64,000 nucleotides of DNA, from the NCBI GenBank assembly GCA_963729875.1, contig CAVSPR010000009.1, forward strand, positions 248,001 through 312,000, written 5' to 3'. The notes under the pieces are model-generated. The model saw only the letters and a program-made list of their open reading frames with translations, made no database searches and had not been told where the DNA came from. Positions 15,213-25,004 of the stretch are shown in pieces; the first letter of the stretch is position 1, and each line of letters begins with the position of its first letter. The position numbers were made by a program, and so were the translations under genes. The DNA comes from DATBSL01 sp963729875 (GTDB lineage Bacteria > Acidobacteriota > Vicinamibacteria > Fen-336).

Positions 15213-18200
15213 GCGCCCCGACGCCGCCGACCGGCTACGACGGAGGCGAGATCGCGATCTGCGGCCTGGCCGGCCGCTTCCCGGGCGCCCCCGACGTCGA
15301 CCGCTTCTGGCGGAACCTCTGCGAGGGCGTCGAGTCGATCACGCGCTTCACCGACGCGCAGCTCCAGGCCGCGGGGGAGGACGAGGCGCTCCTGGCCGAC
15401 CCGGCCTACGTGAAGGCGCGGCCCATCCTGGACGACGTCGAGCGCTTCGACGCCGACTTCTTCGGCTTCACCCCGCGGGAGGCGGAGATCCTCGACCCGC
15501 AGACGCGGCTGTTCCTCGAGTGCGCCGACGAGGCGCTCGAGCAGGCGGGGTGCGACCCCGCGCGGCAGGAAGGCGCGATCAGCCTGTTCGCGGGCGCCAG
15601 CTTCAGCAACTACCTCGTCCGCAACCTCTACGGCAACCCGACAGTGCTGGACGCTTTCGGGGACGTCCAGGCGACGATCCTGAACGTGCAGGACTCGCTG
15701 GTCACGATGGCGGGCTACAAGCTGAACCTGCGCGGCCCCTGCTGCGCGGTGCAGACCTTCTGCTCGACCTCGCTCGTGGCCGTCCACCTCGCCTGCCAGA
15801 GCCTGCTCGGCTACGAGAGCGACGTCGCCCTGGCCGGTGGCGTCACCGTCTACGTCCCCCAGCGCAGCGGCTACCGGTACGAGGAGGGCAGCATCGTCTC
15901 GCCCGACGGGCACTGCCGCACCTTCGACGCCCGGGCCGGCGGCACCGTCTTCGGCAGCGGCGTCGGGGTGGTGGTGCTCAAGCGGCTCGCGGACGCCCTC
16001 GCCGGGCGCGACACCGTGCACGCGATCATCCGGGGGTCGGCGGTCAACAACGACGGCGGGCTCAAGGTGAGCTACGCCGCGCCGGGCGTCGTCGGTCAGA
16101 CCGAGGTGGTCGTGGAGGCGCTGGCGGCGGCCGGGGTCGAGCCCGACACGATCGGCTACGTGGAGGCCCACGGCACGGGCACGCTGCTGGGAGACCCCGC
16201 CGAGGTCGCCGCGCTCGCGAAGGCCTTCCGGGGGAAGACGGCCCGCCGGGGCTTCTGTGCCCTCGGTCGGTGAAGACCAACGTCGGACACCTCGACGCCG
16301 CCGCCGGGGTCACGGGCCTGATCAAGGCCGTGCTCTGCGTGAAGAACGGTCAGATCCCGCCCTCCCTCCACTTCGAGGCGCCGAACCCCCAGATCGACTT
16401 CGCGAGCAGCCCCTTCTACGTGAACACCGCGCTTCGCCCCTGGGAAGCGGGCCCTTCGCCGCGGCGGGCCGGGGTCAGCGCGTTCGGCGTGGGGGGCACG
16501 AACGCGCACGTGATCCTGGAGGAGGCCCCGCCCCCGCCGCCCGCGGAGCCGGGTCGCGCCGAGCAGCTCCTCCCGATCTCCGCGAGGACGGAGGCCGCTC
16601 TCGAGGAGGCGATCCGGAGGCTCGCCGCACACCTGCGGTCGCACCCCGAGGCCGACCTCGCCGACGTGGCCTGGACGCTGCAAGTCGGGCGCCGGGCGCA
16701 CGGCCACCGGTGGGTCGCGGCCTGCTCGACGGTGCCGGGGGCCCTCGCGGCGCTCGAGGTCCGGGGAGCCGTCCGCGCGCGGCGGGCGATCCAGGACCGT
16801 CGCAGCCGGCCGGTGGCGTTCCTGCTCCCCGGCGGACCCGTGCCCGGGCCGGACGTCGGCCGGGAGCTCTACGAGCGGGAGCCCGTCTTCCGCGAGGCGC
16901 TCTCTCGCGCCGCCGCCGCCGCCCGGCCCCTCCTGGGCGAGGACCCCGCCGTCCGGCTCTACCCGGAGCCGGGGCGACGGGAAGACGCGGCCCGGGCGCT
17001 GCGAGACACCCCCGTCGGAGAAGCGGCGCTCTTCGCGCTCGAGTACGCCCTCGCCCGGCTCTGGATGGCGTGGGGCGTCCGGCCGGAGGCGATGGCAGGG
17101 TCGGGGACCGGCACGTGGGTGGCCGCGTGCCTGGAGGGGCTGTCCCTCGAGGAGGCGCTGCGCGGCGTGGTCGGGGGCGGGACGTCGTCGCGGGGAGGCG
17201 AGAGCGGCACGCACAGCGGATCCGTGACGCTGGAGCTGGGGCCGGCTGTGGCGAGCGGCGTGACCCAGGCGCTCGAGGCCCTCGGCGAGCTGTGGCTGGC
17301 CGGCGTGGAGCCGGACTGGGCGGGCGTCCACGCCCCGGCTCGACGCTCCCGGGTGCCCCTCCCGACGTATCCCTTCGAGCGCCAGCGCCACTGGGTCGAG
17401 CCGGAGAAGCCGGCCGAAGCGCCCGCGCCCGCGGCCGCGCGCGAGGCGGACGTGGCGCGGTGGCTCTACCAGCCGGTCTGGATGACCTCCCTGACGACGA
17501 CGGCGGTCCCCGGCGCGCCGCCCGCGGGGCCGTGGCTGGTGTTCGCCGACGGCCGGGGAGTCGGGCGGGCCCTCGCGGAGCGCCTCCGTTCGGCAGGCGT
17601 CGAGGTCGTCACCGTGGAGCCGGGGGGGCGCTCGGCGGCGACCCGCGCTCGGGCTACCGCCTCGACCCGGGCCGCCCGGCCGACTACGGTGCGCTCCTCG
17701 AGGACCTCCGGCGGCGGGCCGCTCTGCCGGTGCGCATCGCCCACCTCTGGGCCGTGGACGGGCTCGAGGCGGGGGCCCCGGTCGCCCAGCGCTTCGGCGC
17801 CGCCGGCGAGCGCGGGTTCTACAGCCTTCTTCACCTCCTGCAGGCCCTGGGGCGGCCGCCGGGAGTCGGGAAGGTCGAGCTCACCGTCGTCACGAGCGGC
17901 CTGCACGACGTCCTCGGCCAGGAGCCGCTCGAGCCGGAGAAGTCGCCCCTGCTCGCGCTGTGCGCGGTGGCCCCGCAGGAGTACCACGAGCTGCGCTGCC
18001 GGAGCGTCGACCTCGCGCTCGACGCAGGGGACCCGGAGGAGCAGGGCGAAAGGCTGCTCACCGAGATCGCCTCGGGGAAAGGCGACGCGCGCGTGGCCCT
18101 TCGGGGGGCCAGGCGCTGGGCGCTGGGCTTCAAGTCGCTGCCGGGGCAGGCCGGCGCAGGTCCCCTGGCCTCGGTGCGCCCCCGGGGGACCTACCTCGTC

Positions 18201-19334
18201 ACCGGGGGCCTCGGTCACGTCGGCTTCGTGGCGGCGATGGCTCTCGCGCGCGGGGCACAGGCGAAGCTCGTGCTCCTCTCCCGGTCGGCGTTGCCGGACA
18301 GGAACGAGTGGGACCGCTGGCTGGAGAGCCACCCCGACGCCGAGCCGACCAGCCTCCGGATCAGGAAGGTCCGGGCGCTCGAGGCGGCGGGGGCGGAAGT
18401 CCTCGCGGTCGCGGCGGACGTGGCCGACCCCGGGCCGATGCGCCGCGCCCTCGACGCCGCCCGCGGCCGCTTCGGCGACATCCACGGTGTCGTCCACGCG
18501 GCCGGTCTCCTCGGGCCCGGGGAGTTCGGTCCGATCCAGGGCCTCTCTCTGGAGACCTGCGAGCGGCTCTTCGCCGCCAAGGTGCGGGGCCTGCTGGTCC
18601 TCGAGAGCCTGCTCGCCGAGCCGGCCCCGGACTTCTGGCTGCTGACGTCCTCCCTTTCGGCCGTGCTCGGCGGGCTCGGCTACGCGGCCTACGCGGCCGG
18701 CAACGTGTTTCTCGACCACTTCGCGCGGGCTCGCGGCCGCCTCGGGGGGGCCGCCTGGACCTCGGTCGACTTCGACCAGTGGAGCGTCGCAGGACGGGTC
18801 CACGAAGCCCCGGGGAAGGCTGGCGATCCGGGCGCGACCGCGATCACGCCGAGGGAGGGGCTGGGCCTGATCGAGCACCTGCTGCGGACGAGCGTGGCGG
18901 GACAGGTCGTCGTCTCCACGACGCCCCTGCACGACCGGCTCGCCCGCTGGGTCGGCCTCGAGGAACGCCCGGCGGGGCCGGCGCCTCCGCCCGCCTCCGC
19001 GCCCCGCCCGCGGCCGGAGCTGCCGACCCCGTACGTGGCGCCGCGGAACGAGACGGAGCGAGCGCTGGCCGGGATCCTCGAGGAGCTGCTCGGGATCGGC
19101 CCGATCGGCGTGAACGACGACTTCTTCGCCCTGGGCGGACACTCGCTGTTCGCAGCGCGGACGCTGTCCCGGCTGCGCGCGGCCTTCGGGCTCTCGCTCC
19201 CGCTGTCGGCCTTCTTCGCGGCGCCCACGGTGGCGGGGCTCGGCGCCCTCGTCGCCGCGGCGCGGGCCGCACAGGAAGACCGCTCGCGCCCGGAGGCGCC
19301 GCCGGCCGGCGACCGGGTGGAGATCGAGATCTAG
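15209..19334 (+). CDS. Type I polyketide synthase, module KS-(degenerate AT)-KR-ACP, two likely 1-nt deletions
   Basis: Last PKS gene of the run, about 1375 residues after frame correction. The KS is complete: Cys 185 in TFCSTS, HGTGT, and NVGH. The AT is not. Its front motif reads LLPGGPVPG instead of FPGQG, the nucleophile elbow reads GSGTG instead of GHSxG (Gly at 17104-17106 in the Ser position), and roughly 150 residues including the HAFH segment are missing before the linker YPFERQRHW. KR (TGGLGHVG, Tyr in AYAAGN) and ACP (LGGHSL, about residue 1313) look normal. No thioesterase follows. Frame breaks are at about 16264-16268 and in a seven-G run at 17622-17628; neither explains the AT loss, because the degenerate AT lies in one continuous frame between them. 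Its extender must come from elsewhere, or the module does not extend. Confidence 0.93.
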
Positions 19335-19618
19335 AAACACGCGAACACGGGTCACCGGCCCCGGCCGGGCGCGCGGAATCACACGGGTCCCCGGACTGTG
19401 ACGCCTGACACCGCCGCCTCGAGCCCGGGCTCGTAGAATCCCGCTCGCGTCCGGCATCCTCTGCCGGTCGCAGGGCCGATGCGCAGGTCCGGGCGTCTCC
19501 CGGCACCTGACGAAAGCGGCGTCGGACTTTGGGGGTCCGGGGGTCAGCGCGCCGCGCGTCTCCTCGGCCCCAGCGCCGTCGGACCGGTTCCCTCCGGCGG
19601 GCAGGCCGGAGGTCTGAC
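19335..19618. other. Intergenic gap after the PKS genes
   Basis: No coding frame with recognisable content. A -10-like TAGAAT is present at 19434-19439 on the + strand, but I could not find a convincing -35 at the right distance. I see no clear terminator for the PKS operon. Confidence 0.4.
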
Positions 19619-21246
19619 ATGTCTTCGAAGTACGGCTGGAGGGCGCGGGGGGTGACCGCCACCCTCGTCGTCGTGCTCGCGCGAGCGGGGTCGGAGGCCG
19701 CCGGGGCGGACCTGTGCCAGGGGCTTTCTCTCGACAAGGCCCCGCACCCCATGACCCCGATCGCCCGGCCGGCGCGGGGGGCGGCGGTGGTGGACCCCGA
19801 GTTCGGAGGCGCCATCCGGCGCATCACCGAGGTGCCGGAGGCGGGGGCCAACCCCGTCATCGCCCCGCTCTACTCGACCGTCTCCGCCTGGAACGCCGAC
19901 GAGTCGCGGCTGCTCCTCTACCACGTGGGCAGGGGCCACGAGCTCTACGACGGCCGCTCGTATCGCTTCATTCGTGCCCTCGACATCGACCCCGTGGAGC
20001 CGGAGCAGGTCTACTGGCACGTCTCGGACCCCGACGTGCTCTTCTACCCCACCGGCCGGCGGCTGGTGCGGTACCACCTGCGTCAGGGGATCAAGGAGAC
20101 CGTGCGCGAGTTCACGTTCTGCGCCACGGGGGTGACCGGCGGCGCCGACCCCATGTTCATGTCCTGGGACTCCGGCGAGATCGGGCTCAAGTGCGGCGAC
20201 CAGGCCTTCATCTACCGCCTCCACGACGACACGGTCACCGGTCGGGTCACCACCTCTCTGCCCGCGCCCCAGGTCGCCCCGAGTGGCACCCTCGCCATCA
20301 CGGGCGGCTACGTGGTGGACGCTGCCTTCAGGGCGATCCGTCGACTGGACCTCGCGAACCCGTACGAGCACGCCTCGCTCGGCCGGCTGTCGAACGGCGA
20401 CGACGCCTACCACGCCGCGGCCTACGACCCGGGCCCCTCGGGAGCGGGGTCGGCTCCCTGATCAGCCACAACATGCGGACCGGGGCCTCGAAGGTCGTGG
20501 TCGGTCCCGCCACGGGGTACCCGTATCCGCCCACCGGCACGCACGTGTCTGGGATGGCCTACCGCCAGCCCGGCTGGGTGTTCCTGTCCGTCGTGGGGGA
20601 CCCGGCGGGGCGCGGCGTGCTCGACAACGAGCTGCTCGTGGCGGACACGACGACGGGCCGGGTGTGCCGGGCCGCCCACCACCGCAGCTGGGGCCGCGGG
20701 AACACGCGGCTCGCCGAGCCCTACTGGGCCGAGCCCCACGTCGTGCCCAGCCCGAGCGGAACGCGTGCCGTCTTCGCGAGCGACTGGGGGAACGGGGGCA
20801 CGGTCGACACCTACGTGCTCGAGCTGCCGGCCCACCGGTGGCTGACCGCCTCGCTCACCGCCGACCGCCCGACCGGCACCACCGGGCAGAAGGTGACCCT
20901 CTCCGCCGCCATCCACAACCCGGGGATCGCGACCCGGGTGGACCTCTATTTCCTCGCTCTCCTCCCCGACGGCCAGCAGGTGGTGGCCTTCGGGGCCGCC
21001 GGCGCCGTCCTGGGCAGCTGGTCGAACCCGGCCGCCTGGCCGGCGCTCGCCCCGGCGTTGAGCCTCGAGAACGCCTTCGAGTTCGACCGGGCCGCCTTCT
21101 ACAGCCTGGTCTGGCAGACGGGACAGACCCCCGGGCCCTACCGCTTCTTTCTCCTCGCCGCCGAGCCCGGCTCCCTGGCGGACGGCCGGATCGAGAGCTG
21201 GGACCTGTGGACCGCCGCCGTGACCGAGGTGCGCTTCACACCGTGA
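19619..21246 (+). CDS. Secreted beta-propeller-like protein with C-terminal accessory domain (frame broken by a likely 1-nt deletion)
   Basis: About 542 residues after frame correction. The N-terminus is basic then hydrophobic (VTATLVVVLARAGSEAAG), a plausible signal peptide. The body has repeated short segments typical of TolB/WD40-like propellers, such as SAWNADESRLL and SPSGTRAVFASDW; I cannot assign a substrate. The last 140 residues form a separate domain resembling the C-terminus of the matrixin-like protein at 44856 (see findings). The frame changes from 2 to 1 at about 20431-20445, near GGGCCCCTCGGG, consistent with one missing base. It lies between the PKS and the two hydrolases on the same strand. 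Function unknown. Confidence 0.7.
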
Positions 21247-21255
21247 CGAGGGGCG

Positions 21256-21284
21256 TTGGCGCAGCAGACCGGGCGTGCTAGGAT
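21256..21284 (+). promoter_or_regulatory. Sigma-70-like promoter for the hydrolase pair
   Basis: TTGGCG (21256-21261), 17-nt spacer, TAGGAT (21279-21284), with TGC directly before the -10. It lies 30 nt before the TTG start at 21315. Confidence 0.5.
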
Positions 21285-21314
21285 CCGCCCTCCCCACCCT
21301 GCCCGGGATCGCGT

Positions 21315-22112
21315 TTGAGACCCTTCTTCTTCGGTGAGACCGCTGAGCCCCTGCTCGGGCTCTACCACCCGCCGGCGGGGCCCCGGCCCCGGTCCGTCGG
21401 CGCCCTGATCCTCAACCCGTTCGGGGACGAGTACCTGCGGGCCCACCGGTCGCTGCGCCAGCTGGCCGACCGCCTCGCCGGCGCCGGCTTCCACGTCCTG
21501 CGGTTCGACTACTTCGGCTGCGGGGACTCGGCCGGCGAGGACCACGACGGCCGGCTGGGGCGGTGGGTCGATGACGCCGCGGTGGCGGTGGAGGAGCTGG
21601 AGGCGCTCGCCAGCTCGTCGCGAGTGGCGCTCGTGGGCCTCCGCCTGGGGGCTTCCCTTGCGATTCGCCTGGCCGGCCGTCGCCCCGGGGCGGACCACCT
21701 CGTGCTCTGGGACCCGGTCGGGGACGGACGCCTGTACCTGAAGGAGCTCGACGCGGCGCACGAGGTCTGCATGCGCGAGAACGCGCGGCGGGCGACGGGG
21801 GCGGCGGACGCCCAGCCCCCGGAACGCCTCGGCTTCCCCCTGCCCGACCCCCTGCGTGCCGAGATCGAGGCGCTGGACCTCTTCGGACAGGCGACGGCCC
21901 CCGCCCCGCACGTGCTCGTGCTGACGACCGGAAGCCGCGAGGGCCCGACCCTCTTCCCCGGCGGCGCCCCCCCGGGGGGCAGCCTGGAGCGAGAGCCCCT
22001 GCCCGGGATGCCGGTGTGGACGCGGGGCGACTCCGACGCCATGGAAGGCGCGCTCGTCCCCGTCGAGGCCCTCGAGCGGATCACGGCCTGGCTGGTCGCG
22101 CGGTGCCCGTGA
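21315..22112 (+). CDS. Alpha/beta-hydrolase, exosortase-associated hydrolase 2-like
   Basis: A 265-residue alpha/beta-hydrolase fold protein, cytoplasmic by lack of a signal. It opens with a beta-strand segment (FFGETAEPLLGLYHPP), then LNPFGDEYLR, FDYFGCGDSAG and the nucleophile elbow VGLRLGA. The elbow has Arg where a catalytic Ser is expected, as I recall for the exosortase/PEP-CTERM-associated hydrolase 2 family. The start is a TTG followed by AGACCCTTC; no better start is visible. The stop overlaps the next gene's GTG by 4 nt. The possible role is in acyl or lipid handling linked to the neighbouring EPS operon, or release of the PKS product; neither is proven. If the missing Ser is real, it may be non-catalytic. 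Confidence 0.7.
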   Translation: MRPFFFGETAEPLLGLYHPPAGPRPRSVGALILNPFGDEYLRAHRSLRQLADRLAGAGFHVLRFDYFGCGDSAGEDHDGRLGRWVDDAAVAVEELEALASSSRVALVGLRLGASLAIRLAGRRPGADHLVLWDPVGDGRLYLKELDAAHEVCMRENARRATGAADAQPPERLGFPLPDPLRAEIEALDLFGQATAPAPHVLVLTTGSREGPTLFPGGAPPGGSLEREPLPGMPVWTRGDSDAMEGALVPVEALERITAWLVARCP

Positions 22113-22933
22113 AGGAGTCGGTTCTCCTCTTCGGAAGGGAGAAGTCCCTCGTGGGTGTGATCACCGATCCGCCTCCCGAGGCGAGGCGGCCCGGGAGCCC
22201 TGCGGTCGTGCTGCTCAACGCCGGCCTCCTCCACCGGGTCGGTCCGAACCGCCTGCACGTGAGGCTCGCGCGCCGCCTCGCCGCCTCCGGGCTCGTGACG
22301 GCGCGCTTCGACCTCTCGGGCATCGGGGACAGCCGGCCGGCCGGGGAGCGCTCGGGCTTCGCCGGGCGCGCGGTCGCGGAGACGCGAGCCTGCATCGACC
22401 TGCTCGCCGCCGCGCGCGGCGCCCGCCGCTTCGTCGTCGGGGGGCTCTGCTCCGGCGCGGACCACGCCCTCCTGGCGGCGGGCGAGGACGCACGGATCGT
22501 CGGGCTCGCGCTCCTGGAGCCGGTGAGCGCGCCGTCCACCGCCCAGGTGATCGACTCCTACCGCGACCGCCTGCTCCGCCCGGCGAGCTGGATCCGGCTC
22601 CTGACCGGCCGGAGCGAGGCCTGGACGATCCTGGCCCGGCGGCTGCGACCACGAGCTGCGGCCGCCCCGCCTCCCGCGTCCCCGTCTTACGAAGGGTCGC
22701 CGGGGGACCGGATGCGTCGTTTCGCCGAGCGCGGCGGGGCCTTGTGCCTCGTCTACTCCGCCGGCAACCCCGCGCACTACCACTACCGCACCGTGCTCCG
22801 GCGACAGCTCGAGGGGGCGCCCCCCGATCGCCTCCGGGTCGAGGTCATCGGCGAGACGGACCACGTCTTCACGCCGCTCGACGCGCAGGGCCGGCTGATC
22901 GACGCCCTGTGCGACTGGGCGGGAGGCGTCTAG
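22109..22933 (+). CDS. Alpha/beta-hydrolase, exosortase-associated hydrolase 1-like
   Basis: A 274-residue alpha/beta-hydrolase. The start is GTG in GTGA, overlapping the upstream stop. Visible motifs are the strand FGREKSLVGVI, FDLSGIGDS, and the elbow GGLCSGADHA, where Cys replaces the usual nucleophile Ser. A late His (GETDHVFTP) fits the catalytic His. A Cys elbow (GLCxG) is typical of the exosortase-associated hydrolase 1 family as I recall it. It pairs with the preceding hydrolase. Its stop is 6 nt from the stop of the convergent epimerase gene, so it faces the end of the EPS operon. As the PKS lacks a thioesterase, a thioester-hydrolysing role is conceivable. Confidence 0.72.
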   Translation: MKESVLLFGREKSLVGVITDPPPEARRPGSPAVVLLNAGLLHRVGPNRLHVRLARRLAASGLVTARFDLSGIGDSRPAGERSGFAGRAVAETRACIDLLAAARGARRFVVGGLCSGADHALLAAGEDARIVGLALLEPVSAPSTAQVIDSYRDRLLRPASWIRLLTGRSEAWTILARRLRPRAAAAPPPASPSYEGSPGDRMRRFAERGGALCLVYSAGNPAHYHYRTVLRRQLEGAPPDRLRVEVIGETDHVFTPLDAQGRLIDALCDWAGGV

Positions 22934-22939
22934 GCTAGG

Positions 22940-23872
22940 TCAGGCCGGCCGGACATCCTCGCCGGCGAGCAGGGCCGCCATGCCGCGCGCGAAGTCGACC
23001 CGGGGCCGCCAGTCCGTGGTACCCGCCAGCTTCGAGACGTCGCCGACGAGCTCCTGCCTCTCGACCGCGCGCAGGCGGTCCGCGGTCTGCACGACCCTCA
23101 GCCGGCGTCCGACCACCCCTTCCACGACGGCCACCACCTCCCGGACCGAGTGCCCGCGCCCGGACCCGATGTTGTAGACGGCCAGCTCCGCCGCGGTGCC
23201 GCCCTCGGCGGCGAGGATCCCCGCCACCACGTCGTGAAGGTGCACGTAGTCCCGCACCGGGTCGAGGTTGCCGAGCTCGAGCGCGTCACGGCCGTCCCGG
23301 ACCTGGGCGACGAGGTCCGGGATGAGGTGGGGGTTGGAGTCGTTCGGCCCGAACACGTTGAACAGGCGGCCGACGACGGTTCGCACGCCGGCTTCCCGCT
23401 GGAACAGGCGCGCGAGGTCCTCGTCCATCGCCTTGCTGTGCCCGTACATGTCGATGGGGCCGACCGGCGCCTCCTCGCGGAACGGGCTTCCCGCCCGAGG
23501 GTAGACGGCGGCGGTCGAGGCCACGAAGACCGACGCGGGCGGCTCGCGGCGGCAGGCCTCGAGCAGGACGCGGGTGCCGCCGACGTTGATGTCGAGCGTG
23601 TCGACGGGGCGGGCGTTGCAGTGGGGGATGTAGTGGAGCGCGGCCAGGTGGACCACGCGCCGCGGCCGAATCTCACGCAGCAGCCGTCCCACGGCCTCGG
23701 CGTCGCGCACGTCCCCGCGGACGAGGCGGACGCCCGCGGGCAACCGATCGGGTCTTCCCACGGACAGGTCGTCGAGCACGGTCACCTCGTGCCCCCGCTC
23801 GAGCAGGGCCCGACACAGCGCTGCGCCGATGAAGCCGGCGCCACCCGTCACCAGGGCCGTCTCACCCGCCAT
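22940..23872 (-). CDS. NAD-dependent sugar nucleotide epimerase/dehydratase (extended SDR)
   Basis: A 310-residue extended short-chain dehydrogenase. It starts with a Rossmann motif TGGAGFIG, then DDLSVG, and the catalytic YGHSK (Tyr-x-x-x-Lys) with a preceding STAAVYP segment. This matches UDP-glucose/GlcNAc 4-epimerase-like enzymes that interconvert nucleotide sugars for polysaccharide synthesis. I chose ATG at 23872 because it puts the Rossmann motif at the N-terminus; an upstream in-frame start would add 31 unrelated residues. It overlaps the upstream glycosyltransferase by 11 nt and is the last gene of the EPS operon. Confidence 0.88.
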   Translation of the reverse strand: MAGETALVTGGAGFIGAALCRALLERGHEVTVLDDLSVGRPDRLPAGVRLVRGDVRDAEAVGRLLREIRPRRVVHLAALHYIPHCNARPVDTLDINVGGTRVLLEACRREPPASVFVASTAAVYPRAGSPFREEAPVGPIDMYGHSKAMDEDLARLFQREAGVRTVVGRLFNVFGPNDSNPHLIPDLVAQVRDGRDALELGNLDPVRDYVHLHDVVAGILAAEGGTAAELAVYNIGSGRGHSVREVVAVVEGVVGRRLRVVQTADRLRAVERQELVGDVSKLAGTTDWRPRVDFARGMAALLAGEDVRPA

Positions 23873-25004
23873 TCGAGCCTCCCGGCCGCTTCCTGCGGTA
23901 GTGCCGCAGGTAGACCTCTTCGTTCGCCCGGCGCGCCGCGGCGAGGCTGAACCGCTCCTCGACACGGCGCCGTCCCTCCCGTCCCATGAGGCGCGCCCTC
24001 TCGGGGTCCCGGGCGAGGGCCGCGATCGCCCGTCCCAGGGCCCCGGGGTCGCGTGGCGGCACGAGGAGGCCGGTCACGCCGTCCTCGACCGCCTCCGGGT
24101 TGCCGCCCACTTTCGTGGCCACGACCGGCTTGCCCGCCGCCATCGCCTCCAGGACGGCGAGCGGGTGGCCCTCCATGAGCGAGGGCAGGACGAACACGTC
24201 GATCGCGGCCAGGGCCTCGGCCAGGTCCGGCCAGTATCCGATCATCCGCGCCCGCTCGCCGAGCCCGAGGGCCGCGTGGCGCTCCTCGAGGGCCGCCCTC
24301 TCGCGACCCTCCCCCACGACGAGGCCGCGGAGCCCCGGCTCCTGCCCGGCGAGCCCGGCGAGCGCCTCGAGGAAGTAGCGGTGGCCCTTGCGCTCGTCGA
24401 GCCGGCCGACCACCCCGGCCACGACCGCGGCCCGGGGCAGCCCCATCCGCTCCCGCACCGCCTCCGTGTCCACCGCCGCGTCGAACGGGGCCGTATCGAC
24501 GCCGTTGAGGACGACCTGGCCGCGGGAGGGGTCCAGAGAGAGCCGCTCCTGGTAGAAGGCCTCGACCTCGCGGGAGACGAAGAGGAAGTGGTCGGTGACG
24601 CGGGCCAGCTGGCGATCGGCCGCGAAGTGCCAGCCGCGCCGCCAGGTGTCGATGTTGTGCTCGGTCACGACGACGACCGGAACCCCCGCGAGGAGGGCGG
24701 CCAGGCGGCCCCAGAAGCTCGAGGTCCACAGGTGCGTGTGGACGACGTCCGCCCGCTCCCGGCGCATCAGGCGCGCCAGCCGCACGAGCGCCCCGAGGTC
24801 GAGACGGCCCTTCTTGCCGAGGGCGTGGACGCTCACGCCTTCCCTCTCGAGCTCCTCGGCCAGGCGTCCCTTGAAGTTCAGGCAGCACACCACCGGGCGG
24901 AACCGCCCCCGGTCCAGCCCGCGTGCGAGGTCGGCCACCACCCGCTCGGCCCCGCCCATCTGGAGCGACCAGATGACGTAGAAGACGTTGATCCGCTCAG
25001 CCAC
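23862..25004 (-). CDS. Glycosyltransferase family 4 (GT-B)
   Basis: A 380-residue GT-B retaining glycosyltransferase. The N-terminal domain begins INVFYVIWSLQMGGAERV, typical of GT4 enzymes (GGAE acceptor loop). The C-terminal donor domain has VGRLDERKGH and the conserved LPSLMEGHPLAVLEAMAAG with the E-x7-E motif. It transfers a sugar from a nucleotide donor to the growing EPS repeat unit at the inner membrane. The start is GTG at 25004, overlapping the previous stop by 8 nt. It resembles the sugar transferases found in exosortase-linked EPS loci, but the donor cannot be told. Confidence 0.87.
   Translation of the reverse strand: MAERINVFYVIWSLQMGGAERVVADLARGLDRGRFRPVVCCLNFKGRLAEELEREGVSVHALGKKGRLDLGALVRLARLMRRERADVVHTHLWTSSFWGRLAALLAGVPVVVVTEHNIDTWRRGWHFAADRQLARVTDHFLFVSREVEAFYQERLSLDPSRGQVVLNGVDTAPFDAAVDTEAVRERMGLPRAAVVAGVVGRLDERKGHRYFLEALAGLAGQEPGLRGLVVGEGRERAALEERHAALGLGERARMIGYWPDLAEALAAIDVFVLPSLMEGHPLAVLEAMAAGKPVVATKVGGNPEAVEDGVTGLLVPPRDPGALGRAIAALARDPERARLMGREGRRRVEERFSLAAARRANEEVYLRHYRRKRPGGSNGG

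Noticed and set aside
16795..17270. A dehydratase in place of the missing AT half
   Set aside because: No HxxxGxxxxP motif is seen, and the segment is too short for a DH.
19335..22933. A thioesterase for the PKS in the form of the two hydrolases
   Set aside because: The proteins fit exosortase-associated families better and one has no nucleophile. I report the link only as a hypothesis.
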